A stretch of 64,000 bases of DNA from Micromonospora profundi (GTDB lineage: Bacteria > Actinomycetota > Actinomycetes > Mycobacteriales > Micromonosporaceae). The notes under the pieces are model-generated. The model saw nothing but the letters and a program-made list of their open reading frames with translations, ran no database searches and had not been told where the DNA came from. The DNA lies in the NCBI RefSeq assembly GCF_011927785.1, contig NZ_JAATJK010000001.1:4869001-4933000 (forward strand). Direction: 5' to 3'. Below are positions 8,286 through 18,400 of the stretch, piece after piece. The position numbers were made by a program, and so were the translations under genes. Each line of letters starts with the position of its first letter. Position 1 is the first letter of the stretch.

Positions 8286-8825
8286 ATGACCCGGTACGTC
8301 GCACTGCTGCGCGGGGTCAACGTCGGCGGTGTCCGACTCGCGATGGCCGACCTGCGCCGGATCGTCACCGACCTCGGGCACGACGACGCAAAGACCTACC
8401 TCCAGAGCGGCAACGTGGCCTTCGGCAGCAGCGTGCGCGACGCGGAGAAGTTGGCCGCCGGGATCGAGCGGGCGCTCGCCGACGAGCTGGCGGTGACAGT
8501 GCCCGTGCTGGTGCGCAGCGGCCGGGAGTTGGCGGCGGTGGCCGGCGGCAACCCGTACGCCGACCGGGAGGACGACCCGACGAGGCTGCTCGTGGCTTTT
8601 CTGCGCACCGCGCCAGACAAGTCCGCAGCGGACGCGTTGACAGCGCCCGGCAACGAGAACGTGTCGTTCACTGTGACCGGGCGCGAGGTCCTCCTGCACT
8701 ACGTCGACGGCGGTTACGGGCGGTCGAAGTTCACGAACACCTACCTGGAGAAGAAGCTCGGCGTGGTGGCCACCACCCGCAACTGGAGGTCGGTGCGCGC
8801 CCTGGCCGAGATGACCGCCGGCTGA
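8286..8825 (+). CDS. DUF1697 protein
   Basis: 179 residues with the diagnostic DUF1697 start (MTRYVALLRGVNVGGVRLAM), then YLQSGNVAF in the middle and the near-terminal block YGRSKFTNTYLEKKLGV followed by TTRNWRSV. ATG 8286 is preceded by GAGGAGG. The family is widespread and uncharacterised; no catalytic residues are established. Single gene with no obvious operon partner. Confidence 0.9.
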   Translation: MTRYVALLRGVNVGGVRLAMADLRRIVTDLGHDDAKTYLQSGNVAFGSSVRDAEKLAAGIERALADELAVTVPVLVRSGRELAAVAGGNPYADREDDPTRLLVAFLRTAPDKSAADALTAPGNENVSFTVTGREVLLHYVDGGYGRSKFTNTYLEKKLGVVATTRNWRSVRALAEMTAG

Positions 8826-8922
8826 CCGCTGCGGGCCACGAAATGGCCCCCACCGCGCCGGGCGGTGAATCGGTGTCCGGCCCGGGTATGGAGGAGCCGA
8901 CACAAGACGCGAAGGAGCCGCA

Positions 8923-9774
8923 GTGGCAACGACGATCCCCGACATCAGCCTGAACGACGGCAACACCATTCCGCAGCTCGGCTTCGGGGTGTTCCAGATC
9001 AAGCCGAAGGACACCGTCGAGGCGGTGAGCAAGGCGCTGGAGGTGGGCTACCGGCACATCGACACCGCCGAGATGTACGGCAACGAGGCCGAGGTGGGCC
9101 AGGCAGTGCGCACGTCGGGGCTGGACCGTGGCGAGGTCTTCGTGACCAGCAAGCTGAACAACGGTTTCCACCGCCCGGACGACGCCCGCAAGGCGTTCGA
9201 CTCCACGCTCTCCGCCCTGAAGATGGACTACATCGACCTGTTCCTCATCCACTGGCCGCTGCCGACCCTGTACGACGGCGACTTCGTCTCCACCTGGAAG
9301 GTGCTTGAGGAGTTCCAGCGCGACGGCCGGGCCCGCTCGGTCGGCGTGTCGAACTTCCAGGTGCCGCACCTGCGGCGGCTGGCCGCCGAGACGAGCGTGG
9401 TGCCGGCGGTCAACCAGATCGAGGCGCACCCGTACTTCGGCAACGAGGAGGTCCGCGCGTACGACCGCGAGCACAACATCATCACCGAGGCGTGGTCGCC
9501 CATCGCGCAGGGCAAGGTGCTGGGCGACCCGACGGTCGTCGACATCGCCGAGCAGCTCGGCCGGACCCCGGCGCAGGTGGTGCTCCGCTGGCACGTGCAG
9601 CGCGGCGACATCGTCTTCCCGAAGTCGACAACCCCGAAGCGGATCGAGGAGAACTTCCAGATCTTCGACTTCGAGCTTGACGACGCCGCGATGGAGCGGA
9701 TCACCGAGCTGGACAAGGGTGAGGCCGGTCGGCAGGGCTCGCACCCGGACACGTTCGACTACGTCCCCCGCTGA
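8923..9774 (+). CDS. Aldo/keto reductase
   Basis: 283 residues from GTG 8923 (AAGGAG upstream). The catalytic tetrad of the superfamily is visible: Asp and Tyr in HIDTAEMYGNE, Lys in VTSKLNNGFH, and His in LIHWPLPT. The C-terminal NADPH site is IVFPKSTTPKRIEENFQIFD. This is the short 2,5-diketo-gluconate-reductase-like class that reduces aldehydes or ketones with NADPH in the cytosol. Physiological substrate unknown. Stands alone. Confidence 0.92.
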   Translation: MATTIPDISLNDGNTIPQLGFGVFQIKPKDTVEAVSKALEVGYRHIDTAEMYGNEAEVGQAVRTSGLDRGEVFVTSKLNNGFHRPDDARKAFDSTLSALKMDYIDLFLIHWPLPTLYDGDFVSTWKVLEEFQRDGRARSVGVSNFQVPHLRRLAAETSVVPAVNQIEAHPYFGNEEVRAYDREHNIITEAWSPIAQGKVLGDPTVVDIAEQLGRTPAQVVLRWHVQRGDIVFPKSTTPKRIEENFQIFDFELDDAAMERITELDKGEAGRQGSHPDTFDYVPR

Positions 9775-9807
9775 TCCCGGCCGCCGCCGGGCGGGACATG
9801 CTCCCGC

Positions 9808-9855
9808 GAGCGTGATGCCTCAGAGTCATCAAGATGACTCTGAGGCATCACGCTC
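9808..9855. repeat. Perfect palindromic repeat, family A copy 1
   Basis: Two perfect 23-bp arms (9808-9830 and 9833-9855) with a 2-nt loop; each arm contains GTGATGCCTCAGAGTCATC. Related copies are at 21305-21346 and 47154-47197. The right arm contains the TGA stop codon (9848-9850) of the convergent GNAT gene, so the element is joined to that reading frame. Confidence 0.9.
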
Positions 9856-10363
9856 TTGTGGGCGGGGCGGTCAGGTCGAGCTGCCAGTCGTTGGCGCGCA
9901 TCATCCGCCCCGGCGGGTATTCGAAGCCCGTCTCGCCGAGCAGCGTGAAGCCGGCCTTGCGGCAGACCGCGTTCGAGGCGGGATTGTCGACCGAGGGGTA
10001 GGCATGGGCGTAGCGGCGGTCCCGTCGGGCGCGGACCACGTCGACCGCCGCGCGCACCGCGACGGTCGCCAGCCCCTGCCCCCGGTACGCGGGGAGCACC
10101 GCCCAGCCCAACTCGTACACCGGCTGGTCGCGCCACTCGCGGCTCCAGTAGCCGACACTGCCCACCGGTGCCCCGTCCGGCAGGACGAGCGTGAACATGC
10201 AGCCCTGCCCGCCCTCGGCGAAGTGCACGTAGCGTTCGTGCCGGGCGAGCACCTGCTCGTCGGTCTCCGGGCCGCCGGTGTGCCTGCGGGTGTCCGGTGA
10301 GTTGAGCTGCCGCAGCAGGTCGAGGTCGTCCTCCTGCCACGGTTGGATGCGTACCTGCGCCAT
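9848..10363 (-). CDS. GNAT N-acetyltransferase
   Basis: 171 residues from ATG 10363; the frame stays open further upstream, but this start gives a canonical N-terminus (MAQVRIQPWQEDDLDLLRQL). The acetyl-CoA loop is AVLPAYRGQGLATVAVRAAV, and the C-terminal motif B region reads SVDNPASNAVCRKAGFTLLG, as in the RimJ/RimL-like amino-group acetyltransferases. Substrate unknown. The last codons and the stop lie inside palindromic repeat 9808-9855. It diverges from the FMN reductase gene across a 23-bp operator-like palindrome. Confidence 0.88.
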   Translation of the reverse strand: MAQVRIQPWQEDDLDLLRQLNSPDTRRHTGGPETDEQVLARHERYVHFAEGGQGCMFTLVLPDGAPVGSVGYWSREWRDQPVYELGWAVLPAYRGQGLATVAVRAAVDVVRARRDRRYAHAYPSVDNPASNAVCRKAGFTLLGETGFEYPPGRMMRANDWQLDLTAPPTRA

Positions 10364-10427
10364 CGCACTCCCCCGTTCGTCGGCCCCAGTCAAGCCGACG
10401 CATCCGACATCCCGCGCCGAAACGCCG

Positions 10428-10450
10428 CCCGCTAGATCCGATCTAGCGGG
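10428..10450. promoter_or_regulatory. Operator-like palindrome between GNAT and FMN reductase genes
   Basis: Perfect 10-bp half-sites CCCGCTAGAT and ATCTAGCGGG separated by CCG, placed 64 nt upstream of the GNAT start and 46 nt upstream of the reductase ATG. A dyad of this size between divergent genes is typical of a dimeric repressor site (TetR- or MarR-like). No such regulator lies next to it, so the binding protein would be encoded elsewhere. Confidence 0.6.
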
Positions 10451-10496
10451 CGCGCGCCGTCGCCTCGCGCCTTGGGGTTGATGGGAGGAGGTGACG

Positions 10497-11051
10497 ATGA
10501 CACCGTTGAAGCTCGCCGTGGTCGTCGGCAGCACTCGGGAGGGGCGGGTGGGCGACCGGGTCGCGCGCTGGTTCATCGATGAGGCCGGGCGGCACGACGA
10601 CCTCACCATTACTGTCGTTGACCTCAACGAGTACGACTTCCCGGCCAGCTATCCCGCTGAGCCGACAGCGTCCATCCGGGCGTTCGTCAGCGAGGTGGGT
10701 CGGGCGGAGGCGTTCGTCGTGGTCACCCCCGAGTACAACCACAGCTTTCCGGCACCTCTGAAACAAGCGATCGACTACGCGTACGACGAGTGGCAGGCCA
10801 AACCGGTCGGCTTCGTGTCGTACGGGTGCCGGTCCACCGGTCTGCACGCCGTCGACCAACTGCGCACCGTCTTCACCGCCCTGCACGCCATGACGGTGCG
10901 CGACGTCGTCGGGCTCGACCTGCTCGCCGGTGAGCCGACGCCACTCTGCACCGACGAGCTACGCCGTGACATCCGCGCCCTGCTCGACCAGCTCCGCTGG
11001 TGGGGCCTGGCGCTTCGGAACGGCCGGGCTGCACGGCCCTACGTCTCCTGA
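10497..11051 (+). CDS. NAD(P)H-dependent FMN reductase (flavodoxin-like fold)
   Basis: 184 residues from ATG 10497; GTG 10491 is in frame, but GGGAGGAG abuts it and is spaced correctly only for the ATG. The FMN phosphate loop is [18 protein letters not shown], and the signature [20 protein letters not shown] (isoalloxazine contact) is intact. This is the NADPH-dependent FMN/azoreductase class. Its promoter region contains the perfect dyad at 10428-10450, so it is probably repressed by an unlinked regulator. The next gene, an ABC ATPase, starts 25 nt downstream and could be cotranscribed. Confidence 0.9.
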   Translation: MTPLKLAVVVGSTREGRVGDRVARWFIDEAGRHDDLTITVVDLNEYDFPASYPAEPTASIRAFVSEVGRAEAFVVVTPEYNHSFPAPLKQAIDYAYDEWQAKPVGFVSYGCRSTGLHAVDQLRTVFTALHAMTVRDVVGLDLLAGEPTPLCTDELRRDIRALLDQLRWWGLALRNGRAARPYVS

Positions 11052-11076
11052 ACACGTTCGACGAAAGGTTTCCATC

Positions 11077-12090
11077 ATGAGTAGACGCACCACCGGCCTG
11101 GCCATCGAGGCCGAAGGGCTCACCCGCTCGTTCGGGGACACCAAGGCGCTTGCCGGCGTCGACCTTCAGGTGCCCGCCGGAACCGTCTACGGCCTGCTCG
11201 GGCCGAACGGGGCGGGCAAGACCACTGCGGTCCGGGTGCTCGCAACGCTGCTGCGGCCCGACGGCGGCTCGGCGCGGGTCTTCGGGCACGACGTGGTCAC
11301 CGAGGCCGACGCGGTCCGCAGCCGGGTCAGCCTCACCGGCCAGTACGCCTCGGTCGACGAGGACCTGACCGGCACGGAGAACCTGGTGCTCCTGGCCCGG
11401 CTCCTCGGCCTGCGCAAACCGGCCGCCCGCGACCGTGCCGCAGCCCTGCTCGCCGCGTTCGGCCTCACCGAGGCCAGCGGCCGCCAGGTGAAGAAGTACT
11501 CCGGTGGGATGCGGCGGCGCCTCGACATCGCCGCAAGCATCCTCAACACGCCCGACCTGCTCTTCCTCGATGAGCCGACGACCGGTCTCGACCCGCGCAG
11601 CCGTAACCAGGTGTGGGAGATCGTCCGGGCCGTGGTGGCACACGGCACGACAGTGCTGCTGACCACGCAGTACCTCGACGAGGCGGACCAACTCGCCGGG
11701 CGGATCGCCGTCGTCGACCACGGCCGGGTGATCGCGGAGGGCACCCCGGGCGAGCTGAAGTCGTCGGTCGGCTCCGGCACGATCCACCTGCGGCTACGGG
11801 ACCCCGGGCAGCGGCCCGAGGCGGAACGGGTGCTCCAGGCGGCGCTTGGCGTACCGGTGCAGCTCGAAGCCGACCCGGTGGCGCTGCTCGCCCGGGTCGG
11901 CGAGGCCGGCACCGACCTCGACGCCAGCGCCCAGGCCGCCCGCGCGCTCGGCGACCTGACCCGCGCCGGCATCGTCGTCGACAACTTCTCCCTCGGTCAG
12001 CCCAGCCTGGACGAGGTCTTCCTGGCCCTGACCGACCATCCCGCCGTGCCCGCCGACGAGCGGGACGACCAGCTGGAGGCAGCCCGATGA
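11077..12090 (+). CDS. DrrA-type ABC transporter ATP-binding protein
   Basis: 337 residues from ATG 11077. Motifs: Walker [10 protein letters not shown], signature [13 protein letters not shown], Walker [17 protein letters not shown], and switch [11 protein letters not shown]. The C-terminal extension ending in [15 protein letters not shown] is the mark of the daunorubicin-resistance (DrrA) subfamily, which stabilises its permease. Coupled to the permease by ATGA overlap. Probably exports a hydrophobic drug or metabolite; no biosynthetic cluster is present here. Confidence 0.93.
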   Translation: MSRRTTGLAIEAEGLTRSFGDTKALAGVDLQVPAGTVYGLLGPNGAGKTTAVRVLATLLRPDGGSARVFGHDVVTEADAVRSRVSLTGQYASVDEDLTGTENLVLLARLLGLRKPAARDRAAALLAAFGLTEASGRQVKKYSGGMRRRLDIAASILNTPDLLFLDEPTTGLDPRSRNQVWEIVRAVVAHGTTVLLTTQYLDEADQLAGRIAVVDHGRVIAEGTPGELKSSVGSGTIHLRLRDPGQRPEAERVLQAALGVPVQLEADPVALLARVGEAGTDLDASAQAARALGDLTRAGIVVDNFSLGQPSLDEVFLALTDHPAVPADERDDQLEAAR

Positions 12091-12944
12091 GCGACACCAC
12101 AACGACCACTACCGAACGGGCCCCGTCGGTCTACGTACCGTCCGCCGAGGCGCTGGCAACGGTCCTCGCGCCCGGAGCGCGACCGCCCCGACCCAGCGCG
12201 CTGGGGGCATCGCTCACCTTCGGCTGGCGGGCCATGCTGAAGATCAAGCACGTGCCGGAGCAGCTCTTCGACGTGACCGCGTTCCCGATCATCATGGTGC
12301 TGATGTTCACGTACCTGTTCGGTGGCGCCCTCGCCGACAGCCCGCGCGACTACCTGCAGTTCTTCCTGCCCGGCATCATGGTGACGAGCGTCGTGATGAT
12401 CACCATGTACACAGGCGTCGGCCTCAACACCGACATCGAGAAGGGGATCTTCGACCGCTTCCGGACCCTGCCCGTGTGGCGGCCGGCCGCCCTGGTCGGG
12501 ATGATCTTCGGCGACGTGCTGCGCTACATCCTCGCCGCCCTGGTCATCCTCGGCGTCGGGTTGGCGCTCGGCTTCCGGCCCGACGGCGGGGTCGCCGGGG
12601 TGGCCCTCGGGATCGGGTTGCTTGTGGTCTTCTCGTTCACGTTCTCCTGGGTGTGGACGTTCTTCGGCCTGGTTCTGCGCAGCGAGAAGTCGGTGATGGG
12701 GGTCAGCATGATGGTGCTGTTCCCGCTGACGTTCCTCAGCAATGTCTTCGTCGAGCCGAGCACAATGCCCGGCTGGCTCCAGGCGTTCGTGAACGTCAAC
12801 CCGGTCACGCAACTGGTGGCCGCCGTACGCGCCGCGATGGCCGGCTCGTCGGACCCGTCCAGCACGATGTGGTTGCTGGCGTGGAGCGCTGGCTTCCTGG
12901 TCGTCTTCGGCACGCTGACCATGTACCGCTACAACCGCCGCTGA
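12087..12944 (+). CDS. DrrB-type ABC transporter permease
   Basis: 285 residues, start overlapping the ATPase stop. After a cytosolic leader come about six spans, with the ABC-2 signature region [20 protein letters not shown] followed by [19 protein letters not shown], and later [16 protein letters not shown] and [16 protein letters not shown], which are diagnostic for DrrB-like permeases. Together with the preceding gene it forms a complete exporter. A strong hairpin follows the stop codon. Confidence 0.92.
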   Translation: MSDTTTTTTERAPSVYVPSAEALATVLAPGARPPRPSALGASLTFGWRAMLKIKHVPEQLFDVTAFPIIMVLMFTYLFGGALADSPRDYLQFFLPGIMVTSVVMITMYTGVGLNTDIEKGIFDRFRTLPVWRPAALVGMIFGDVLRYILAALVILGVGLALGFRPDGGVAGVALGIGLLVVFSFTFSWVWTFFGLVLRSEKSVMGVSMMVLFPLTFLSNVFVEPSTMPGWLQAFVNVNPVTQLVAAVRAAMAGSSDPSSTMWLLAWSAGFLVVFGTLTMYRYNRR

Positions 12945-12960
12945 TCCTGCTCCGTCCAAC

Positions 12961-12988
12961 GGGCGCCGCCACGACAGTGGCGGCGCCC
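12961..12988. terminator. Bidirectional terminator hairpin
   Basis: Perfect 12-bp arms GGGCGCCGCCAC and GTGGCGGCGCCC with a 4-nt loop, followed by GTTTGGT. Placed between the convergent DrrB-like permease and AraC-type regulator genes, 17 nt and 6 nt from their stop codons. Confidence 0.85.
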
Positions 12989-12994
12989 GTTTGG

Positions 12995-13900
12995 TCAGAC
13001 GACCGCTGGCACCTCGATTCGGGGTACGGCGCGCAGGCGGGTGGCGTCCTGGCTGGGCGGCGCGCCGAACTGGCGACGATATTCGCGGCTGAACTGCGAC
13101 GGGCTCTCGTAGCCGACACGGATGCCCACCCCTGTGACGTCGTTGGGGTGCGTGGCGAGCAGCAGTCGTGCCTCCTGTAACCGGATCTGCTTCTGGAACT
13201 GGATCGGGCTCATCGCTGTCACGGCCTGGAAGTTGCGGTAGAACGCCGACACGCTCATCCCGGACAGCCGGGCCAGATCCTCCACCCGGAACGACTTGGC
13301 GTAGTGGTCACGGATCCACCGGACCGCCCGGGCGATGTGGCTGAGGCTGCTGTCGGCCAGACCGAGCTGCCGGACAGCGGCACCCTGCTCGCCGGTGAGA
13401 AGCAGCCACAGGATCTCCCGTTTGACCAGGGGCGCGAGCACAGTGACGTCCCGGGGTCGGTCCAGCAGCCGAAGCAGTCGGATCACCGCGTCCCCGAGGT
13501 CGTCGGGAGCGTCACTGACCACCATCCCCGATGGCGTCGGCCCGGCAAGGGGCGGCAGGTCGCCCGGCGCCGCCTGCAACAGCAACTCCGCGACCATTGC
13601 CGGCTGCAACACCAGCCCGAATCCCAGAGCGGGCGCGTCCGCGCTGGCCTCGGTGAAGCGGCCGGTGACCGGCAGATCGACCGACGCCACAAGGTACTGG
13701 CCCGCGCGGTACTCGTACACCCGGTCGCCGAGCGCCATCCGCTTCGCACCCTGCGCGATGAGGGCCAGCACGGTGCCCGACATCGACGTGGTGGGCGGGG
13801 CCTGCTGCTCCACCTTCGAGATCAGCACCCCGTCGATGTCGGTGCTCATGTCCGGCCGGGCGTGGCGGGCCAGCAACGCCCTCAGCTCGTCAAGGTTCAC
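12995..13900 (-). CDS. AraC-family transcriptional regulator (YqhC-like)
   Basis: 301 residues from GTG 13900, which gives the family's usual N-terminus (VNLDELRALLARHARPDMST). The N-terminal AraC_N (PF06719-type) sensor domain is followed by a two-HTH AraC DNA-binding domain: FRVEDLARLSGMSVSAFYRN, and GVGIRVGYESPSQFSREYRR near the C-terminus. Relatives (YqhC) sense aldehydes and activate a divergent reductase. Here it diverges from a monooxygenase/esterase pair at 14049-15342, which it probably controls. No strong ribosome-binding site is visible. Confidence 0.9.
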   Translation of the reverse strand: MNLDELRALLARHARPDMSTDIDGVLISKVEQQAPPTTSMSGTVLALIAQGAKRMALGDRVYEYRAGQYLVASVDLPVTGRFTEASADAPALGFGLVLQPAMVAELLLQAAPGDLPPLAGPTPSGMVVSDAPDDLGDAVIRLLRLLDRPRDVTVLAPLVKREILWLLLTGEQGAAVRQLGLADSSLSHIARAVRWIRDHYAKSFRVEDLARLSGMSVSAFYRNFQAVTAMSPIQFQKQIRLQEARLLLATHPNDVTGVGIRVGYESPSQFSREYRRQFGAPPSQDATRLRAVPRIEVPAVV

Positions 13901-14048
13901 GGTCCGATTGAAGCACGATACCGATCCTCGCCAAAACGAGAGGATCAGGCAAGTGGCAGCGAGCATTCTTCTAACGTTTCCCCTGGTAGTGGTGCTTCCA
14001 TTGGAGTGTCAGTTTTCCAGAACGGCTCGACGATGAGGAGCTTCACCC

Positions 14049-14354
14049 ATGACCGTCCGCCACGGGTTCCAGGCCACGATGACCGCCCAGCCGGGAAAGG
14101 CCGACGAGCTGATCCAGCTGCTGCTCGACGCGCCGTCGCTGCCCAACGACGACTGCCTCGTCTTCCTGGTGTCCCGCTCGGCCTCCGACCCTGACGTCGT
14201 ACACGTCGTCGAGGGCTGGACCAGCGCCGAGGCGCACAGCGCGTTCTTCGGCGGCGAGCAGGCGCAGGCCCTTGTCGCGAAGCTCCAGCCGCTGCTGGCC
14301 GGCGAGTCCACGTACACCGACGCGGTGCCGGTCGGCGGCAAGGCGACCTTCTGA
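14049..14354 (+). CDS. Antibiotic biosynthesis monooxygenase (ABM) domain protein
   Basis: 101 residues forming one ferredoxin-like ABM domain: HGFQATMTAQPGKADELIQL, CLVFLVSRSASDPDVVHVVE and WTSAEAHSAFFGGEQAQALV. Members are small dimeric cofactor-free monooxygenases or heme-degrading-like proteins, often acting on quinones. It starts behind ATGAGGAGC and is followed 34 nt later by an esterase gene. The pair is divergent from the AraC regulator, so it likely belongs to an inducible detoxification unit. Confidence 0.88.
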   Translation: MTVRHGFQATMTAQPGKADELIQLLLDAPSLPNDDCLVFLVSRSASDPDVVHVVEGWTSAEAHSAFFGGEQAQALVAKLQPLLAGESTYTDAVPVGGKATF

Positions 14355-14388
14355 AACCGGCGACCAGACACCAACGGAAGGACCCTCG

Positions 14389-15342
14389 ATGAACACCCCT
14401 CGCCCGACCATCGACCCCGAACTGCTCGTCCCCCTGGCCGACCTGCCGTCCATGCCACCCCTCGGCCCCGAGGTGATCGAGCTGCTGCGCCAGTTCCCCC
14501 AACCGCCGATCGAAACCCACCTGGCCGGCCGCTCGGTGCAGCGGCGGGAGGTCACCGTTGCCGCCTCTGACGGCACTCCGATCCCGCTGTCAATCCTCAG
14601 CCCCACCGACCGTGCCGCCGGAGCGCCCTGCGTCTACTGGATCCACGGCGGCGGCATGATGTGGGGCGACCGGTTCTCCAACATCGACGTCCCACTGGAA
14701 TGGCTCGACCAGTTCGGCGCCGTCGTGATCACCGTGGACTACCGGCTGGCCCCGGAGGCAACGGGCGAAACCCTCGTCGACGACTGCTACCAGGGCCTGC
14801 TCTGGGTGGCCGAGAACGCCGCCGACCTGGGCATCGACCCGGCCCGTATCGTCGTGGCCGGTGCCAGTGCCGGAGGCGGCCTGGCCGCCGGTGTGACGCT
14901 CATGGCACGTGACCGAGGCACCCCCCTCATCGCCGCCCAGTTGCTGTCGTGCCCCATGCTCGACCATCGCAACGAGACGACGTCCAGCCGTCAGTACAGC
15001 GGCCCGGACGGAGTGTGGACCCGGGAGATGAACGAGTTCGGCTGGCGCAGCGTCCTCGGCGGGCACACCGCCTCCGCGTACGTCTCCCCCGCGCTGGCCG
15101 ACGACCTGTCCGGCCTGCCGACCACCTACATCGACGCCGGGACCGCCGAGGTCTTCCGCGACGAGGACGTCACCTACGCGACAGGGATCTGGGCCGCCGG
15201 TGGTCAGGCCGAGTTGCACGTGTGGGCCGGCGGCTTCCACGGGTTCTCGGCGCTGTTCCCGCAGGTGCGCGTCTCGGCCGCGGCCCGTCGCGCCCAGGCC
15301 GATTGGCTCGCCCGAGTCCTGAACCCCCAACCCAAGGACTGA
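14389..15342 (+). CDS. Alpha/beta-hydrolase, HSL-type esterase
   Basis: 317 residues from ATG 14389. The oxyanion motif is YWIHGGGMMWGDR (HGGG near residue 86), the nucleophile elbow is VVAGASAGGGLAAG (Ser about 160), the acid is in TYIDAGTAEVFRDED, and the His is in WAGGFHGFSALFP. This is the hormone-sensitive-lipase (BD-FAE/Aes-like) family, hydrolysing short-chain esters. It shares a transcript with the ABM gene and is probably under the divergent AraC regulator. Confidence 0.92.
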   Translation: MNTPRPTIDPELLVPLADLPSMPPLGPEVIELLRQFPQPPIETHLAGRSVQRREVTVAASDGTPIPLSILSPTDRAAGAPCVYWIHGGGMMWGDRFSNIDVPLEWLDQFGAVVITVDYRLAPEATGETLVDDCYQGLLWVAENAADLGIDPARIVVAGASAGGGLAAGVTLMARDRGTPLIAAQLLSCPMLDHRNETTSSRQYSGPDGVWTREMNEFGWRSVLGGHTASAYVSPALADDLSGLPTTYIDAGTAEVFRDEDVTYATGIWAAGGQAELHVWAGGFHGFSALFPQVRVSAAARRAQADWLARVLNPQPKD

Positions 15343-15409
15343 GCCGAACCGGCGGCCTGCGCAACGCGCCCATCTCTTCGAAAGACCATCGGGGTACGCC
15401 TCGAGGTGT

Positions 15410-18400
15410 TCAGAGCCGCCAGGGCACCGTCTCGGACGGCAGGTAGCGGCAGGTGCTGCCGGTCGAGACGGCTTCGCGCAGGTGACCGGCCAGCGCTGGG
15501 TGCCGCTCGTCGAGTTTGCGCATCGTGTCCCTGATCCGGGCGGTCACCGTCTTGCGGGCCCGTTCCGCCTCGTCACCCAGCCGGCGACTCCGGCCGGCCA
15601 GCCCCGCCGCGGCGCGCAGCTCGTCGAGCAGCGCGCCGCGCTCGGCGTCCAACGCGGCCACCTTCCGGTCGTCTCCGCGCGCGGCGGCCCGGTCGATCTC
15701 CTCGTCGAGGCGCTCCAGGTGCCGCCGGTAGCGGGCCTTCGCCTCGTCGTCCAGGACCGGGTCACCGCCCATCCGCCGGGCCGCGACCAGCTCCGGCCCG
15801 GCGGCCGGGTCGAGCAGCTCCACGGCCGGCACGTCACCGCCCGGCCGGCTCAACAGCAGGTGCAGGTCGTGCAGGCCCTTGGCGTCGGGCAACTGGGCGA
15901 CGACGCCCGCGTAGGCGAGCTGCCAGACGAGACCGTCGCGCCGAAACTCGTAGGTATGGCCGGGCGCGGCGGCTTGGCTCAGCAAGGTGGTCTGGGCGGG
16001 CGTGGCGATTTGGTTGGGCGTGGCGGCCTGGTTGGGGCTGGCGAAGTGGGCGGCGGCGGTGGCTGGCGCTGGGGTGCCGGGTCGGTGCAGGACCTGCGGC
16101 ATGCCGAGGGCTGTGGCGTCGCGGGCGATGGCGGCGCGCAGCTCGGCCAGGGTCGCGGCGTCGCCCGCGTGGCCGCGGGCGGCAAGACTGTCTGCCAGCC
16201 CGGCGCGGGCGATGAGCGACCAGGGGCGGGAGCCCAGCCGGTCGGCGGAGTCGCGGGCCGCAGTGAACCCGGCGATAGCGTCGTCCCAGCGTTCCTGCGC
16301 GGCGTCGACAACGGCGAGCCAGTGGGCGACGGGACCGCTGATGTCGCAGCCGAACAGCCCCACCATCCACTCTCCACTGTGGGGGGTCAGCACGGCCCGC
16401 GCGTCGTCACAGCGCTGCGGATCACGGGAGGCAGCGGCGGCCTGCGCTCGCAGTCGTAGCCCCAGCTGTGACACCGGTCGGGGGTACCGGATGCCGGCAG
16501 TTTCGATATCGCCGGTCAGCCGCACGGCCGCCTCGTCGTCGCCGCGTTCCGCCGCGGTGATCGCCAACAGCAACTCCCGGTACGGGTAGTCGGTCGGCCC
16601 CAGGCCGTTCAGCAGCGTGTCGATCTCGTCGAACCGGCCCTGGAGCAGCAGCCGGGACCAGAGCACGTGGTGGCCCATGAACGCGAACTCGGCGTGACCG
16701 GGGTCGGAGAGTTCCACAAGGGCGCCGAACCGTTTGTCGGCCTCGCCGAAGTCACCTCGGAACGCCGCGATGATCCCGCCGTCGACGGCCGCCGCCATCC
16801 GGTGACGGGCCAGTTCGCCCTGCTCACCCGCGGCGACGAAGGTGGTGAACTCCTCCATGAAGCGGGGATCGCCGAGCTCCAGCAGCGCCACCCAGCGCAG
16901 CGAAGTGGCCCACAGCTCGGTCTCGCGGTCTCCCGAGCGGCGGGCGACCTCCCGGATCTCGGCGGTGAGCGCGGCACGGGCCGCGGCGGTGCCCAGACCC
17001 CAGGTGGTGTCGTGGCGGGCCCACAGGCTGAAGGTGAGCGCCTCGTCGTCGCGGCCCCGACGGGCGATCGTCTCCGTCGCGGTGATCAGATCGGTGACCA
17101 GCGTGCTGACCGGGGCCTTGTCGTCCGGCTCGCCGATCAGCCGACGGTACGCCTCCCGCACCAGCTCGGACGTCTCGATCGAGCGGCCGGTATCCACTTG
17201 GCGGGAGCGGTGCACGGTGAGTGCGACGCGGGCCAGCAACACCCGGTCGTCGAGCGTACGGGCCAGCGTCGCGGCCTCGGTGAGAAGCCGCACGGCCTCC
17301 TCGCGGCCAGCGTGGTGGTAGCGCATCCCACCGAACTCGACGAGGAGCCGCACCCGCTGCGCGGGGTCTTCGACGACCTCCAGCGCACGGCCGAAGTGCG
17401 CCTCCGCTTCGTCGATGGCCAGCCGGGAGAACGCGTGCCGCGCGGCGGCGATCAGCAACTCGGTGACCCGGCCCCGATCGAGCGCAGGACCGGCCAGGTA
17501 GGCGTGGCGGGCCACGTCGGCCGGGATGAGCCGGTCGGTCACCTCGGTCGGCAGGTCGATCGCCCGGACCACCGCGAAGTGCCGGGCCTGCCGATCCTCT
17601 TCGGTGAGCCCGTCGTAGAGCGTCTCCCGGACCAGGTCGTGAGCGAAGGCGAACCGGCCGCCGCCCCGGGCCACCACCAGCCGGGCGGTCACCGCCCGGT
17701 CGAGCAGCCTGTCGACCTGCGCCGCCGGGGTCGCCGAGCTGGCTGCCAGCACCTGCCTGTGGAACTCGCGGCCCAGCACGGCGGCGACGGTGAGCGCCTC
17801 GACCACCGCCGCCGGCAACTGGGCCAGCCGACGCCGCACCGTCTCCCGTACGCCAGGTGGGATCATCCCCGCCCCGCCGTCCGCGCGCCACAGCCGGGCG
17901 GTCTCCTCGACGAAGAACGGATTTCCGCCGGTACGGCCGTGCACCCGGTCGACCAGGTCGGCGTCGGGCTCCCGCCCGGCGGTACGCGTGATCAGCGCGG
18001 CCACCTCGTCGCGCGTCAGGCCGCTGAGGGTGATCGTGGTGGCCTTGGCGACCAAAGGCATCAGGAGTGGACGCAACGGATGGTCGCCCGACTCGACCTC
18101 GGCGTCGCGGTAGGTGCCGATCAGCAGCAGCCGTTCGAACCAGGTGTGCTGGGCGGCGAAAGCCAGCAGCCGCAGCGATGCCGGGTCGGCCCAGTGCAGA
18201 TCGTCGAGGACGACCACGACCGGCCGGTGCTGGGAGACGGCGACCAGCGCGGCGGTCACCGCGTCGTACAGGGCGAACGCCTCACGGTCCGCGATGTCCC
18301 CGCCTGTGTCGATACCGGCCCAGTTGGCGGTGCGGCCGGCCTGGTCGGTTTCGGCGCCGGTCTCGCCGAGCAGAGCCGCGAGGGCCGGCTCGGCGGACTG

